From contig JAPFFF010000007.1 of the NCBI GenBank assembly GCA_039105265.1, positions 6,014,001-6,078,000 of the forward strand: DNA of 64,000 nucleotides, given 5' to 3'. The notes beneath the pieces were generated by a model. It worked only from the letters and a program-made list of their open reading frames with translations, was not told where the DNA came from and did not search any database. The position numbers and the translations under genes were made by a program. The stretch is from Tritrichomonas musculus. Lineage: Eukaryota > Parabasalia > Tritrichomonadida > Tritrichomonadidae. Shown piece by piece: positions 8,938 to 19,508 of the stretch. Numbering within the stretch: position 1 is the first letter of the stretch; each line of letters opens with the position of its first letter.

Positions 8938-11604
8938 ATGTTTCAAGCTATCGTTTATGTAAATATTCCAGAAAATTATATTCAACCTATTGTTTCTGTA
9001 ATGAATCAAACATGTCCCAAAGAAATATGCTCAATTTTTGCTGATACTCCCCCTCTAAACCTTTCATTTAAAATTCAAATCGTTACAAACCAAACCTCTT
9101 CAAAATTAGATGATTTATGCGAGGCTCCACATTTGTTCATTTACTTTTTCACATGCAACGATAAAAACGACTTCATTAAAAATGTAAAAAATAATTATTT
9201 AGAATATAGTAAAGCAAATAAAAGGGATTATGTTCCGGTCATGCCAATATATATAAACAATTCGAAAAACGCTAAAATAAAATCAAAAATTTTTTTGCAA
9301 AATTCAATTATATCTTTTTTACAGCCTGAATTGCCTAATTTACAAACGATAAATATAAAAGCAAATGGATTCGCTAGCAAATCAGGTTTTGAACGTTTAT
9401 GGCCATCAATTGTAGGACAAATTGTTCAATCAGTAACATCAAGGATAAATTCAATTCGCGCAGCTATACTAAAACAGAAAATATCATACAATACATTCCG
9501 TCAATTAATACGCCTTTGTACAATGTATGATCAGGTATCCTGTTTCGATAAATGCTTTGAAGTTATTAATAACGTTGAAAGAATAATCGGCGTTAACAAA
9601 AAAATGTTTACTTTTATTGATCCAAAAGCATTAACTTACAGGTTTGATTTTTGCGTTGGTGCTGATAATGTTGAAGCCAAAGTATTTGCTGAAGACCCAA
9701 CCGAATATGATCTACGATTTATATTTTTCAAACGTCGTATTCAAACTTTGCTTTGCATAGCAAAAAATAATGAAGCCATTTCGTCTGCTTTCAATTTTTT
9801 CATCTCAATGTCTAATCGTGTTAAAGAAGAAAAAAATATTACAGAATACATGTATAGCATGTGGGTTGCGCAGGCATTAGGTGATATTGCTAATCAGTGT
9901 GCTAAGGAAAAAGAAATGAATAACTCTATTTACATTTCTCAATATGCATCAATACTTGAATGGTATATTAAAGCCCTTCCTAATGCACGAAAAAGTTTTA
10001 TAGAAAGAAGCCGAAGAGTAAGTTTTATTGATAATAAAGATCCTTTAAGAATAGTGCCAGAAGAAGATAATTTTTATGAAAAGTTTGGAAAAGTTGGCGA
10101 TTTCATGATTCTTGAAAATATTTTATCAAAGAATGAGAGGTTTAATGCAGAAATTACACGAAACTTACTTAGTTTAATATCTTATTATACTGGTGCTGGG
10201 TATACACGCTGTGCAGCCGTGGCAATGAGTAAAATGAGATATTTTTCTCAAAATGATGATGATCAATACACGTTATCAGCAATTATAACAATTATTAAAA
10301 AAGGATATTCTCATATAATTCCAATCATAACAGAAAATATGATTCAAAGAATTCCATTTGATGATAGACTTTATGCTTGCTGTAAAATAATATCAGATGT
10401 TCAATCAAAACATCGTGAAGTTGCGGTTAATTACTTATCTAATATGCTTACAAAAACAGAGCCAAATCAAACTTTTAGAACTTCATTTAATTTACCAATT
10501 AAGCTTTCGATTTTATCAAACCAAGAAGATTTGGAAAGTACCAGTGGCAGTGAAAGCGAAGATATTGATAATAGTATAGAAAGCATTGATGAAGGAAAAC
10601 CAAGTTATAATGCACCATTATTTATTCAAAACGAAAAAGTATCAATTAGATTAAAAGTTAAATGCGGATTTCCAGGTCATTTAAAATGCAACAGATTACT
10701 TGTCGGATTTTTAAACTGTTATATTATAAGAATAGCTTATCTTGAATGTACTAATGTAGACATTTATGATGGTGCTATCATAACTGTGAGTAACTCATTC
10801 GCGAAAGCAGGATCATATGCAATTTACAACTTAAAATTGATATGCGGGCAAGATCAAGTTCTTAATGTAATTCTTCCATCATCAGTAGAATTTATTCATA
10901 TTCATCCTCCTCCACTTCCATTTGATTTCAGCATTGAAGTTCCTAATCTTCTTCTTCCAAGGCGTTGGCAACTTGCCAGATTAAATATTAAAGTTGTTCG
11001 TGACGTTGAAAGCTTAGTACTAAAAGTTTTTGGAATTTCATATCGTACGGCCATTTTACTTCTCAAAAATAATGAAAAACGAACTCCTGAAAAAGGTCTT
11101 ATATATACAAATATACCAAGTGGAGAGCATGAAATAAACTTACCTATCTTTCCTCAAACTAATTCTTCAGGTATGTTAAAGATTGAAGCTGATGCAAATG
11201 ATCAAACTGTAATTCATGAGATTCATTTTAAGGTATCAGAGTTTCTCGAGTTTAAACTTCAATTTAGAAAGGAGACAAAGAGTGCTCAGCTTTCAGCTTT
11301 TCTTAAATCGCAAAGTGACTTAATAATTACTGCAGTTGACTTTTATGAAAAAGATGCTTCAAGTAAAATTAAATCTAAAAATATTGGACTGCCATTAAAA
11401 GTTGGATTGTCACAATCTTCTGCGCTTTTCTTCTTAGAAGGAGAACCTGACGTTGCAAGAATTTGGATAAAACAGAACGAAATGAAAGAATTTGCCATAA
11501 GATTAAACGTTGAAGCTTTCGATGAAGAGGCAATGGCAAAGAATGATGATTTAGTTGAAATATCTCCACTTACAACTTTATGTCCAAAAGATTTCTCTAT
11601 TTGA
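8938..11604 (+). CDS. TRAPPC10/Trs130-like trafficking protein (tentative)
   Basis: 888 residues. The N-terminal ~530 residues look mainly helical and the C-terminal ~330 look like beta-sandwich modules, separated by an acidic low-complexity linker (SGSESEDIDNSIESIDEG, ~535-552). The order resembles the TRAPP II subunit TRAPPC10/Trs130. Residues ~150-185 (FERLWPSIVGQIVQSVTSRI) lie where TRAPPC10 has its helix with conserved Arg. A segment at ~232-290 (RFDFCVG, EYDLRFIFFKRRIQTLLCIA) matches the spacing of the TRAPPC10 block around its 'RxxLF.RQ..LL' stretch. The C-terminus has Ig-like beta strands as in Trs130. TRAPP II acts in Golgi/recycling vesicle tethering and Rab11/Rab1 exchange. The match is by pattern only; another long helical-repeat protein is possible. 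Confidence 0.5.
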   Translation: MFQAIVYVNIPENYIQPIVSVMNQTCPKEICSIFADTPPLNLSFKIQIVTNQTSSKLDDLCEAPHLFIYFFTCNDKNDFIKNVKNNYLEYSKANKRDYVPVMPIYINNSKNAKIKSKIFLQNSIISFLQPELPNLQTINIKANGFASKSGFERLWPSIVGQIVQSVTSRINSIRAAILKQKISYNTFRQLIRLCTMYDQVSCFDKCFEVINNVERIIGVNKKMFTFIDPKALTYRFDFCVGADNVEAKVFAEDPTEYDLRFIFFKRRIQTLLCIAKNNEAISSAFNFFISMSNRVKEEKNITEYMYSMWVAQALGDIANQCAKEKEMNNSIYISQYASILEWYIKALPNARKSFIERSRRVSFIDNKDPLRIVPEEDNFYEKFGKVGDFMILENILSKNERFNAEITRNLLSLISYYTGAGYTRCAAVAMSKMRYFSQNDDDQYTLSAIITIIKKGYSHIIPIITENMIQRIPFDDRLYACCKIISDVQSKHREVAVNYLSNMLTKTEPNQTFRTSFNLPIKLSILSNQEDLESTSGSESEDIDNSIESIDEGKPSYNAPLFIQNEKVSIRLKVKCGFPGHLKCNRLLVGFLNCYIIRIAYLECTNVDIYDGAIITVSNSFAKAGSYAIYNLKLICGQDQVLNVILPSSVEFIHIHPPPLPFDFSIEVPNLLLPRRWQLARLNIKVVRDVESLVLKVFGISYRTAILLLKNNEKRTPEKGLIYTNIPSGEHEINLPIFPQTNSSGMLKIEADANDQTVIHEIHFKVSEFLEFKLQFRKETKSAQLSAFLKSQSDLIITAVDFYEKDASSKIKSKNIGLPLKVGLSQSSALFFLEGEPDVARIWIKQNEMKEFAIRLNVEAFDEEAMAKNDDLVEISPLTTLCPKDFSI

Positions 11605-11982
11605 TTTTTAATTACTTCCAAACTTGTTATTAATTAATTATCAAAAGTATTTGTTTGATTATTTTATTATTTATACTCGATGCTTTATTTATAAATTAAT
11701 AATATAAAATAGCGATATATATTTTTTGTCCCGATATTTCATATTATACATTATATATTTTTTAGAAACATAGAATTTTTGATGTTTTATAAACCTTTTT
11801 AAATCCATTTAAGTTCAATTGGTCTAGAGGAAATAGTTGGCAAACAAAAATTTTTTTTAATAAATTTAAAATTAATTTTTTTTTAATTTGTTTGAATAAA
11901 TAAACCATATTTTAAAAAATGAATAGTCATGCATATTTATAATATTTGATTAGTTGAATTAACTTTATAAATACAACTTAAA
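11605..11982. other. Convergent intergenic spacer
   Basis: AT-rich spacer with T-runs and no ORF, repeat or RNA gene that I can support. Confidence 0.6.
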
Positions 11983-12612
11983 TCATCTAATGAAGTTGGT
12001 ATGCGTAACAGGTTCGGGGGTCGGGAATTCAATTCCTTGGCTTTGGCCTGCTTTTATGCACTTGATTATCCATGCCATGTTTCTTCCAAGTGTTCTCATT
12101 GTTTGGATGCCTTCAATATCTTGAACAGCTTCTTTAGCAACACCTCCATGAATTTGATTCCAATATTGAGAAGAAACAATTGGCATATGAGTTATTGTGA
12201 AATATTTGTTCAATTGATCAAATGTAGCAGTTGCACCTCCTCTTCTGCATGAAACAACGCAAGCTGCTGGCTTTCCAATGAAAAATGACTTGTCTGATGA
12301 AAAGAAGGCTCTATCCATGAACGATGTGAGAGCTCCGTTAGCTGATGCGTAATGAACAGGTGTTCCAAAAACAAATCCATCAAATTTTTTCTCATATACG
12401 AGACGAAGAAATTCATTAACCTTGTCATCCTTGTACTTTACGCAAAATCCATTGCATTGGCGACAGCCACAGCATCCTGCAATAGGTTTTGATCCGAGTT
12501 GAAATATCTCGGTTTTGATTCCATTTGCATTTAATGCTTTTGCAACTTCAGAAAGGCCTGTGAATGTACATCCTTTAGTATGGGCGCTTCCATTAACTAA
12601 AATCACTGACAT
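11983..12612 (-). CDS. Flavodoxin-fold NAD(P)H-dependent FMN reductase / iron-sulfur flavoprotein-like
   Basis: 209 residues from the ATG at 12612; the frame runs to 12654 without another ATG. The sequence starts at the first beta strand, MSVILVNGSAHTKGCT, with the FMN phosphate loop (GSAHTKGCT), then the cysteine-rich CCGCRQCNGFC at ~46-56, DGFVFGTPVHYAS (~78-90) and the flavin-contact stretch KPAACVVSCRRGG (~113-125). This is the pattern of NADPH-dependent FMN reductases and iron-sulfur flavoproteins; trichomonads carry several bacterial-type iron-sulfur flavoproteins linked to oxygen and nitro-drug handling. The Cys spacing CxxCxxC fits a possible cluster site, but four-cysteine coordination is not proven. 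Bacterial origin is likely. Confidence 0.85.
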   Translation of the reverse strand: MSVILVNGSAHTKGCTFTGLSEVAKALNANGIKTEIFQLGSKPIAGCCGCRQCNGFCVKYKDDKVNEFLRLVYEKKFDGFVFGTPVHYASANGALTSFMDRAFFSSDKSFFIGKPAACVVSCRRGGATATFDQLNKYFTITHMPIVSSQYWNQIHGGVAKEAVQDIEGIQTMRTLGRNMAWIIKCIKAGQSQGIEFPTPEPVTHTNFIR

Positions 12613-12622
12613 CTCTAGTTTT

Positions 12623-12636
12623 GGAAATGAAATGAT
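12623..12636 (-). promoter_or_regulatory. Inr candidate of the flavoprotein gene
   Basis: The minus strand reads TCATTTCATTTCC about 11-24 bases upstream of the start codon. The two overlapping TCATTT units match the trichomonad Inr. Confidence 0.45.
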
Positions 12637-12958
12637 ATTTTTTAATGAACTCAATTCGAAAATTATTTCTTCCTATAATTTTTTTAAAGATATCTCAACT
12701 GAAAGGCAATATTACGTTAATTTTATTATATATATAATTTTTATATAATAATTATTATCTATAAAATCAAAAAGAAATACCTATTTTTTTTATTTATTAA
12801 GATATTTCTATTATAAATTGAATAAAAAAAATAATTCAAAAATCGATTTATCGTATTTCTTTCTATTCAATGAATAGTATTCATCCATAAAAATCAATTC
12901 AAAATTTTCGGTTTTTATTTCAAAAAAAGAAAGAATTCCTTTCAATAATAAATGAAAT

Positions 12959-13778
12959 GGTAAATCTTTATTTTTGAACTTTTTGGATTTTTTACTCTCA
13001 ATTTTTTTGAATGCTTATTTGTCATAATATCTTTATAATTTTACTATTTAAGAAGTAAGTATTCGAGGTTTTTATACAAATGAACGCCATCTCACAGCAT
13101 TACAGGCATTATATGTTCAATAAAGAAGAAGAAAAATAAACTTCTAATTGCAATTTCCAATTTTTATTAAAATCGTTGTCTAAATTTCTCTTATTTCCTG
13201 CTTTTAAGAGGATAATGCTGGTATTACCGATCCAATAAAATAAATTGAGAGCAAAAGATGAAAAAGAAACCAATATTTAGCTTCAAATTTTGAAGATATA
13301 TAATATGATCACAATTCTCACAAAAAGAACACAAATACGTCAAATGTGCTTTTATGCATGGCTAATAAACCTGATTATTGTATTTTATCACAAAATTAGT
13401 GCAAAACGATATATTTTTTTACTCATTAAAAACAAATAATTGCTTTTCTTATTCAATGCATATACTCATAGTTTATGCTAGATGAAATACCGCATATTTT
13501 GATGCATCTCAATTTTCTCACCCAACGAAATGATAATTATTATTTCATGATTTTTTTTTCTCAACAGAAAAATCTTAATAAATTCTATCTATGTATATTA
13601 AAATATTTATAGTTTCTTCTTTTAGTATTTTATTTACTTATTTTCATGCTTTTTAGCTTTTTTAAAAAAATCCAAATTGAGAGGAAAAAATCTAAAAAGT
13701 TCAACTATTTGTGAACAAATATACAAAGAAAAAAATTGAGGGGAAAAAATCTAAAAAGTTCAAAAAAAAATATTTACC
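12959..13778. mobile_element. 820-bp non-autonomous DNA transposon with ~50-bp TIRs and 8-bp TSD
   Basis: The left arm begins GGTAAATCTTTATTTTTG at 12959 and continues with GAACTTTTTGGATTTTTT and CTCAATTTTTTT to about 13008. The right arm (13729-13778) is its inverted copy at roughly 85% identity. Both ends are flanked by AATGAAAT (12951-12958 and 13779-13786), a perfect 8-bp target-site duplication. A third partial copy of the arm lies in direct orientation to the right arm at about 13661-13705. No ORF is present, so movement would need a transposase in trans. An 8-bp duplication fits the P or hAT superfamilies. Confidence 0.7.
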
Positions 13779-13960
13779 AATGAAATTTATGTAATATTCT
13801 GATTTTAAAAGCATATCATAATTAAACATTTGTTTTCTTTTAAAAAATGAAAAAAAAATATACTAATTTATATTGTTATATCTTTTTGCAAATGTCTTTT
13901 TATATATAATTGTAATTTATTTTAGTAAATAATTTATTATTTTAGAATTTTATTAAATTA

Positions 13961-14202
13961 AGGTACAAATCCAGTACGTTATTTTTTGAACAGGAGAACG
14001 TTTATTATTTGAATAGTTGCATGTCTCTGAAAAAGTTTAAATTGACTAGGTTTGTTTTTGACACTTATTTTACAATTTAAATAAACATTATGACATGTTA
14101 TATGAAATGGATGAAAATAATCGTTTTTTATTTAACATGTCATTTTATTCTTTGAGAATGTCAAAAAAAATTGCGGTTACTAAACGTACTGGATTTGTAC
14201 CT
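13961..14202. mobile_element. 242-bp mariner-type MITE, copy 1
   Basis: Perfect 20-bp terminal inverted repeats (AGGTACAAATCCAGTACGTT) flanked by TA on both sides, the Tc1/mariner target duplication. It is non-coding. A second copy of the same length at 25239-25480 differs at only about five positions. Confidence 0.85.
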
Positions 14203-14706
14203 TAATATAAATATAGGACATGAAAATATTTTGAAAGCAATTCTGAATTTTTTCAAAAAGTTCAATTCAATTTGAATTGCAATGTTTTAAAAATATTGTG
14301 AAAAATTCAAAATTTAATATAAATATATCTAAAAAATTTGAAGTTATATAGTAAAGTATTTAGGAATTACTATATTTAAAAAAATTATTTATTCAATAAT
14401 TTAAAAAATTAGTGCAAAAAAAGGTTTTTGTATTATCAAACAAGTATTGCATTTCAAGATCATTACTATTTCATGTAGAATAAAATTCAAAGCATGCATG
14501 AATAATAATATTGTTGAAAAATAAAATAATAAAATAAATAAATACTAACTTTTCATCAAATCATATATTTTTGAAAACTCAAGCATTTTACATCATAAAT
14601 AAAGTCAAATTAAGCATTTAACAAATAGATAATTTTTACATAACATAAACAATTTTTTTTTAAGATTCTCATCACAAAAAACAAAAACAAAAAAAAAAAA
14701 AAAAAA
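14203..14706. other. AT-rich spacer
   Basis: Low-complexity AT-rich DNA with a poly-A run at about 14690-14706, just past the 3' end of the next minus-strand gene. Nothing else was recognised. Confidence 0.5.
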
Positions 14707-17364
14707 TCAAACTTTTTGAGTAATTTCGAGCATCTTCATATAACCGCTAAACAAGACAAAGTTGGACTGGTCGTTGCAGACGTTGCTAGGCCAATTTGCC
14801 TTATATATCAGCGACACAAAGCTGGCCCAGTCAGGCGAGTCAAAGGCGACCTGGCTTGCGGCGCAGTAGATCGCGAACTCAATCAAAGAGTTCTTCCAGC
14901 AGCCCGCCCCAACAAACGGATAACCGTCGTCAAAACCGTCGAGCAAGCATGACACGATGCTGACGTTTGACTTCAAAAGCAAGACCGCCTGGTCGAACTT
15001 TTTCAAGCAAATTGAGAAGAAAATGCAATAAGAAGCAAATTCACCATCATGGTCAAAAAAACGGTTTAACGGGAAATTTCTTCTAGCCAAGAAAGCGACC
15101 AAAGAAATCTTTGCATATTTTGGCAAATTTTCAGGCATTTCAAAAAGTTCCACTTTTTGAAGGCATTGAATAATTTCAGATAAACAAATGAGAATTGGCG
15201 GTTTTTCGCCGACCAACTCATTTGAATTCACAATCAATGCGTAAAAGCAGATGGGAAAACAGACAAAGTTGTACGAATTCGAATTGAAGCTCATCAAAAG
15301 TGCCTGAGAAACAGAAACGGGCGGTTTGTCACGCAGGACGCCGAGGACGCATGGGTTGGTCATGACGGGCTTACTCCAGAGAATTGAACTGATTTGAAAG
15401 AGCACTGAAATATTCACTTTTTCTGAGAGTGAAACTTTTTCAATAGGACAATTCAAAAGGACTGGAATCAGGCCTTCGACGACGTACTTTGAAGGTGATT
15501 CCATTGAGAGCAAATGGTGAAGTATTTTTGGCACTTTTTTGAAATTTGTCATCAATCCGAGCTTGGCCAAAATTTGGCGCCTTTTTTCCACTTTTTCAGG
15601 GCCAACCTCATTGCACTCCCAAATCAAAAACTTGACCGTATCGTCGTCGATGAGCGACGAGAACTCGGGCAGCAAGGGAAGGTTGCCTGCGTAATCGCCG
15701 CGGAGGCATCTCCATCTCAATCTCAAAATGAGCACCGGGTCGAAATAAACGGCTTTTCTATTCAAATTTTTCTGACTTGCCGTCAGGTAGCTACAACCGA
15801 TAACCGCCGCTTCATGAAGGTCATTCAGTATCTGCACTTCCTTCTTGCTGTTGAAGATGTCGCTCTCAATGAACTCGTGCAAGGGGCACCGCACGGCAAT
15901 CAGCGACAAGGACTTCCTGTGCTGCTCACAAAGGCAGCCATTCAAAAAGCTCACAGCGGTTTTTGTGAACTCACGTAAACCATTCAATTTTGAAATAACG
16001 ATTTCTGAGACTTTGTCACAAAAGACTTTGACATCTTCTGAATGCCGCAGATAAAGGGCCTTGTTAAATGAATCGAAAAATTTCTGAGCAAATTCGGTCG
16101 GACGAGCTTTTTGAGAGGCCTCTGCGAATTGACTCATTGTGCTGTCTGTATCGCGGAACGTTTCAATGATTGTCATCCAACTAGCTGCCTCTTTAACGAC
16201 CGGTATCATCTTCCGCTTCTCGAGAGTCTCCAGGAGAGATTTGGCAGCACTACTCAATTTTGAGAGCCTTCTCAAATCAGGCGCAACTTTGTTAATTAAC
16301 GTACTTTTTTCAAACATGTGAAGTTGGGCGATTTTCTGTGGAATGCTCCCTTTTTGAATGAATTGTGACGATAACGATAAAAGTTCGTTATCCGTTATTT
16401 TTGAATGAGAAATTGCTAACGGATTTTGTGTCAAATTCTTCTGAAAAAGTACGCTCTTTCGCATCTCTTCTCGCAGAGGTCTAGCAGCCTCTTTGTCGAT
16501 TAATTCTAATTGTGATTGGAAAACAGTAAGTGGAGTATTGTTCATTCGTTCAAGTAAAATCGCAACAAAGTATTGGTTACTCGTTTTGCCATATATATCG
16601 CCAAATACAATAGAATAGTCAAATATTTTCTGATCTGAGCCAAACTGAATAAAATCTAAAATTGAATTGATTACATTGTCTGAATGAAATTCAAAAGCAA
16701 TGGTCGATTCGCTCTTGAGTGCCGAATAATACTTCGATAAATTGTTCTTCTTGTTGTTGGTCTTCCATAGTTCAAATAATAAAGAAACTGTGCTTGTGGT
16801 ATCAAATGAATTTGTTTCAGATTCGTAATTGTAGTTATATTTATCACTTGTACTATTCAAATTTGATATTGTTAGAAAAAGTTCTCGTATAACAAGAGTA
16901 AGTTGGTATTTGCATAAAGCTTCGGAAATAAAATGATTAGTTTTTAAAACATATGATCGCGTCAAAATTCTGACGTATTGTGTGAACATTCTGGAATCTT
17001 TACGATTTATCATTGAAATCATTATTTGCGGTGATTTTTGAATAAGAAGCTCAAAAAATGGAAGTGAGGTGCAATTCTTAATATCGTTAAGTAAATAAGA
17101 AGCGATATTAAAAAAATTTGGGTCTGGATTTAAAATAAATGAATCTACTAATGCTGAAATATTATAATTGGTGAATATAACTGATGGTTGTAAAACACCT
17201 TTGCTAACTTTACTTATTATGGATGATATCAGACCATTTGTCGTTTTTTGATCGATTGGGGCGTTTGAAAGAGAAGAACAAAAATTTTTCCATGAAGGGC
17301 AGTCCAAAAAAGTTTGAATGTCATCAAAAATTGAATTTATTTCAATGTCATCATCTTCAATCAT
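14707..17364 (-). CDS. Large unknown protein, probable helical-repeat fold, with an internal GC step
   Basis: 885 residues, one uninterrupted frame. Most of the length looks alpha-helical with regularly spaced Leu/Ile, as in HEAT/ARM-type or nucleoporin-type solenoids, but no repeat motif is clear enough to name a family. The start ATG at 17364 is preceded by AACTTTTTCATTAATT, an Inr-like block about 25 bases upstream; one out-of-frame ATG lies between. Base composition changes sharply inside the gene. The 5' third (about 16350-17364) is as AT-rich as its neighbours (15 of 60 G+C at 17101-17160). The 3' part (14707 to about 16300) is far richer (39 of 60 at 14821-14880, 32 of 60 at 15841-15900). 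The protein stays continuous across the step. Confidence 0.75.
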   Translation of the reverse strand: MIEDDDIEINSIFDDIQTFLDCPSWKNFCSSLSNAPIDQKTTNGLISSIISKVSKGVLQPSVIFTNYNISALVDSFILNPDPNFFNIASYLLNDIKNCTSLPFFELLIQKSPQIMISMINRKDSRMFTQYVRILTRSYVLKTNHFISEALCKYQLTLVIRELFLTISNLNSTSDKYNYNYESETNSFDTTSTVSLLFELWKTNNKKNNLSKYYSALKSESTIAFEFHSDNVINSILDFIQFGSDQKIFDYSIVFGDIYGKTSNQYFVAILLERMNNTPLTVFQSQLELIDKEAARPLREEMRKSVLFQKNLTQNPLAISHSKITDNELLSLSSQFIQKGSIPQKIAQLHMFEKSTLINKVAPDLRRLSKLSSAAKSLLETLEKRKMIPVVKEAASWMTIIETFRDTDSTMSQFAEASQKARPTEFAQKFFDSFNKALYLRHSEDVKVFCDKVSEIVISKLNGLREFTKTAVSFLNGCLCEQHRKSLSLIAVRCPLHEFIESDIFNSKKEVQILNDLHEAAVIGCSYLTASQKNLNRKAVYFDPVLILRLRWRCLRGDYAGNLPLLPEFSSLIDDDTVKFLIWECNEVGPEKVEKRRQILAKLGLMTNFKKVPKILHHLLSMESPSKYVVEGLIPVLLNCPIEKVSLSEKVNISVLFQISSILWSKPVMTNPCVLGVLRDKPPVSVSQALLMSFNSNSYNFVCFPICFYALIVNSNELVGEKPPILICLSEIIQCLQKVELFEMPENLPKYAKISLVAFLARRNFPLNRFFDHDGEFASYCIFFSICLKKFDQAVLLLKSNVSIVSCLLDGFDDGYPFVGAGCWKNSLIEFAIYCAASQVAFDSPDWASFVSLIYKANWPSNVCNDQSNFVLFSGYMKMLEITQKV

Positions 17365-17386
17365 TCTTCGCTTCCATAATTTTTTT

Positions 17387-17406
17387 AATTAATGAAAAAG
17401 TTTTCA
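17387..17406 (-). promoter_or_regulatory. AACTTTTTCATTAATT core promoter block
   Basis: The minus strand reads TGAAAACTTTTTCATTAATT. It has the same fused T-rich box and Inr as the sirtuin gene, about 25 bases upstream of the start of the large unknown gene. Confidence 0.45.
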
Positions 17407-18054
17407 ATAATTGAAAATTTTGAAAAAGAATAAACAAAGATATATTTATGTTTATCTCGATCAATTTAAATATATATTAAATAAAACTAATATTTTAATG
17501 TCATAACCAAGCATTAAAATCATTATATATTTGTTGATAATATATATATAAAAAAGTGATAATTCAAAATCAATTGATGTTTATGAAAATCATTCATTGA
17601 TCATTTCATATATATAAGATTTGAATTTTTAATTTATTTTTCAGCCATTATTGATATTATATTTATAATACTGTTTATTTATAAATTATAAAAATGAAAA
17701 ACAAAATGCAATTGATCAAGAAATTTATAAATATTTATTAACTAATAATATTTTATTTATCTGTATTATGAGTGCTATTTGATTAAAATTTATTTTTATG
17801 AAGATATTTATAAAACTTTTTTGCTGAAAATCAATTTTAATATTAAAGAATCAAAATTAAAATATTTTGGAATTTTATATTATATAATAATTTAATAACA
17901 ATATATATACATTATTAATAATTAATATAATTAGATAAATTAGCGTAAATTGAATATAATATATAAATTGGGCAAAAAAAAGTATTTTAAGATCTCTACA
18001 TTATTGATAACACACAAAATTTTAAATTAAAAATTTTTTACATAACTATAAAGG
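17407..18054. other. Divergent intergenic spacer
   Basis: About 650 bp of very AT-rich DNA with several short (TA)n runs. No ORF, TIR pair or RNA gene was recognised. Confidence 0.5.
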
Positions 18055-18648
18055 ATGACATATCACCAAGTTCTGCTTCTTGAAAATGATTATGATGAAA
18101 ATGAAGCAAATGCTCAAAATCCAGCAGCTCGAAATAATGAGGCATCATCAATTCTAGCAATTGAATCCCAATTAAAACAACTCTGGGGTGAAATGTCTGC
18201 TGTTCGTCAAAATTACAAAATTAAAGATGAAATAAAGGAACTAGAACTTGTACGCTTGATTGAAGTTTATAATAAACTTGATATCGAACTGCAAAGAAAA
18301 TTAGAATTATATACTAAGCATTTTATGGATTCCCTGAGATTTTACGAATTGGGAATTAAACCTTCAATACAAGGTGGAGTTAAATGTTTTATTCAACCAC
18401 CATCAGAACAGAAAGCTCATGGTTTGCCTTCTTCTTCTCAAAGCTCAACTGAAAATTTAATACCGTCTTATCAAAAATCAAATGATAGTATCGAAGAACA
18501 CTTTGATACAACCAGAAATGGTATTGTACAACAAAGAAAAGCTGAAATTACTCAAACACTAATTGAACTCAATAGAAGAAACTTCTTAACCCCCGAAGAT
18601 TTGCAACTTAAAGATGCTTTAATGGAAGAGCTTAAAAGCCTTCAATAA
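18055..18648 (+). CDS. Small coiled-coil protein of unknown function
   Basis: 197 residues. Residues ~28-95 form a charged, leucine-spaced helix with coiled-coil character (SQLKQLWGEM, IKELELVRLIEVYNKLDIEL). A Ser/Gln-rich linker follows (~117-150), then a second charged helix to the end (QQRKAEITQTLIELNRRN, LKDALMEELKSLQ). No known domain was recognised. The codon pattern, Met start and clean stop support a real gene. A structural or adaptor role is only a guess. Confidence 0.65.
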   Translation: MTYHQVLLLENDYDENEANAQNPAARNNEASSILAIESQLKQLWGEMSAVRQNYKIKDEIKELELVRLIEVYNKLDIELQRKLELYTKHFMDSLRFYELGIKPSIQGGVKCFIQPPSEQKAHGLPSSSQSSTENLIPSYQKSNDSIEEHFDTTRNGIVQQRKAEITQTLIELNRRNFLTPEDLQLKDALMEELKSLQ

Positions 18649-19508
18649 AATAGTTTTATTGTTAGAATCCTAGCCGGGATAAATATATTTATAATTAAAT
18701 AAGTTTTCATTCACTCAATTTTTTTTATCTCCTTTCAAAAATGTCTACAGCATTGAATAATTCAATTGTTTTTTGTAAACAAATATTGTTTGTTGTATCA
18801 TATATTTATCTTCATAAAATATGAATAAATAGGTGTTTAAAAATGGTAAATATACTTTTAATAAATAATTATATTTCGGAAATATAAAAAAATGTATTTT
18901 ATTTTTTAAATATTGGTTTTGGATTTTTTCTTTACATTAACCTTTATATTCTTAAATATATAACAATAGAAGAAGATAATATTGAATTCGTATTTGATTC
19001 GATATTTTATATTGATGTTTTATTAAATTCATTAGAAATGAAATATTTTCAAAGAAAATATCTGTTTCTAGATCATTTACAAGCATTTAATTCAATCTGA
19101 CAGAAGGATAATGAATGCTTATGGTATTGTTTTCTGAAAATTCTTTTTATATTTTTTTGAGATTTACTCTATTGAATATGGATTTTTATCTAAAAATGAA
19201 GAGCTAGAGTCCTATCTTCTTTTTAATTAATCATTCTCCATTATTCGCTTCAATTATTTAGAACACTCTTTATAAAACCAGAATTCTGTGCTTAAAAAGT
19301 ATTATTCATTAATCACGAAAATTTAAAGGAATATAGGTGATTTATTATATTTAAGCTTGTACTTATTGTTAATAGAAGATTCTTATGACCATTTCCATTC
19401 CATGTATGTCACAATTAAAATCATATAATATAATATTTATGAATTCAATCGCATCAGAAAAAAAACAATAATAAAATGACAATTTTTAAATAAATTGATG
19501 TAGCCTTT
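18649..19508. other. Gene-free convergent spacer
   Basis: 860 bp of AT-rich DNA between two converging genes. I looked for ORFs, inverted repeats and RNA-like elements and found none I can support. Confidence 0.5.

Noticed and set aside
14716-15978. Long plus-strand frames opposite the GC-rich part of the 14707-17364 gene
   Set aside because: High G+C removes stops from all frames there; these are shadows of the real gene.
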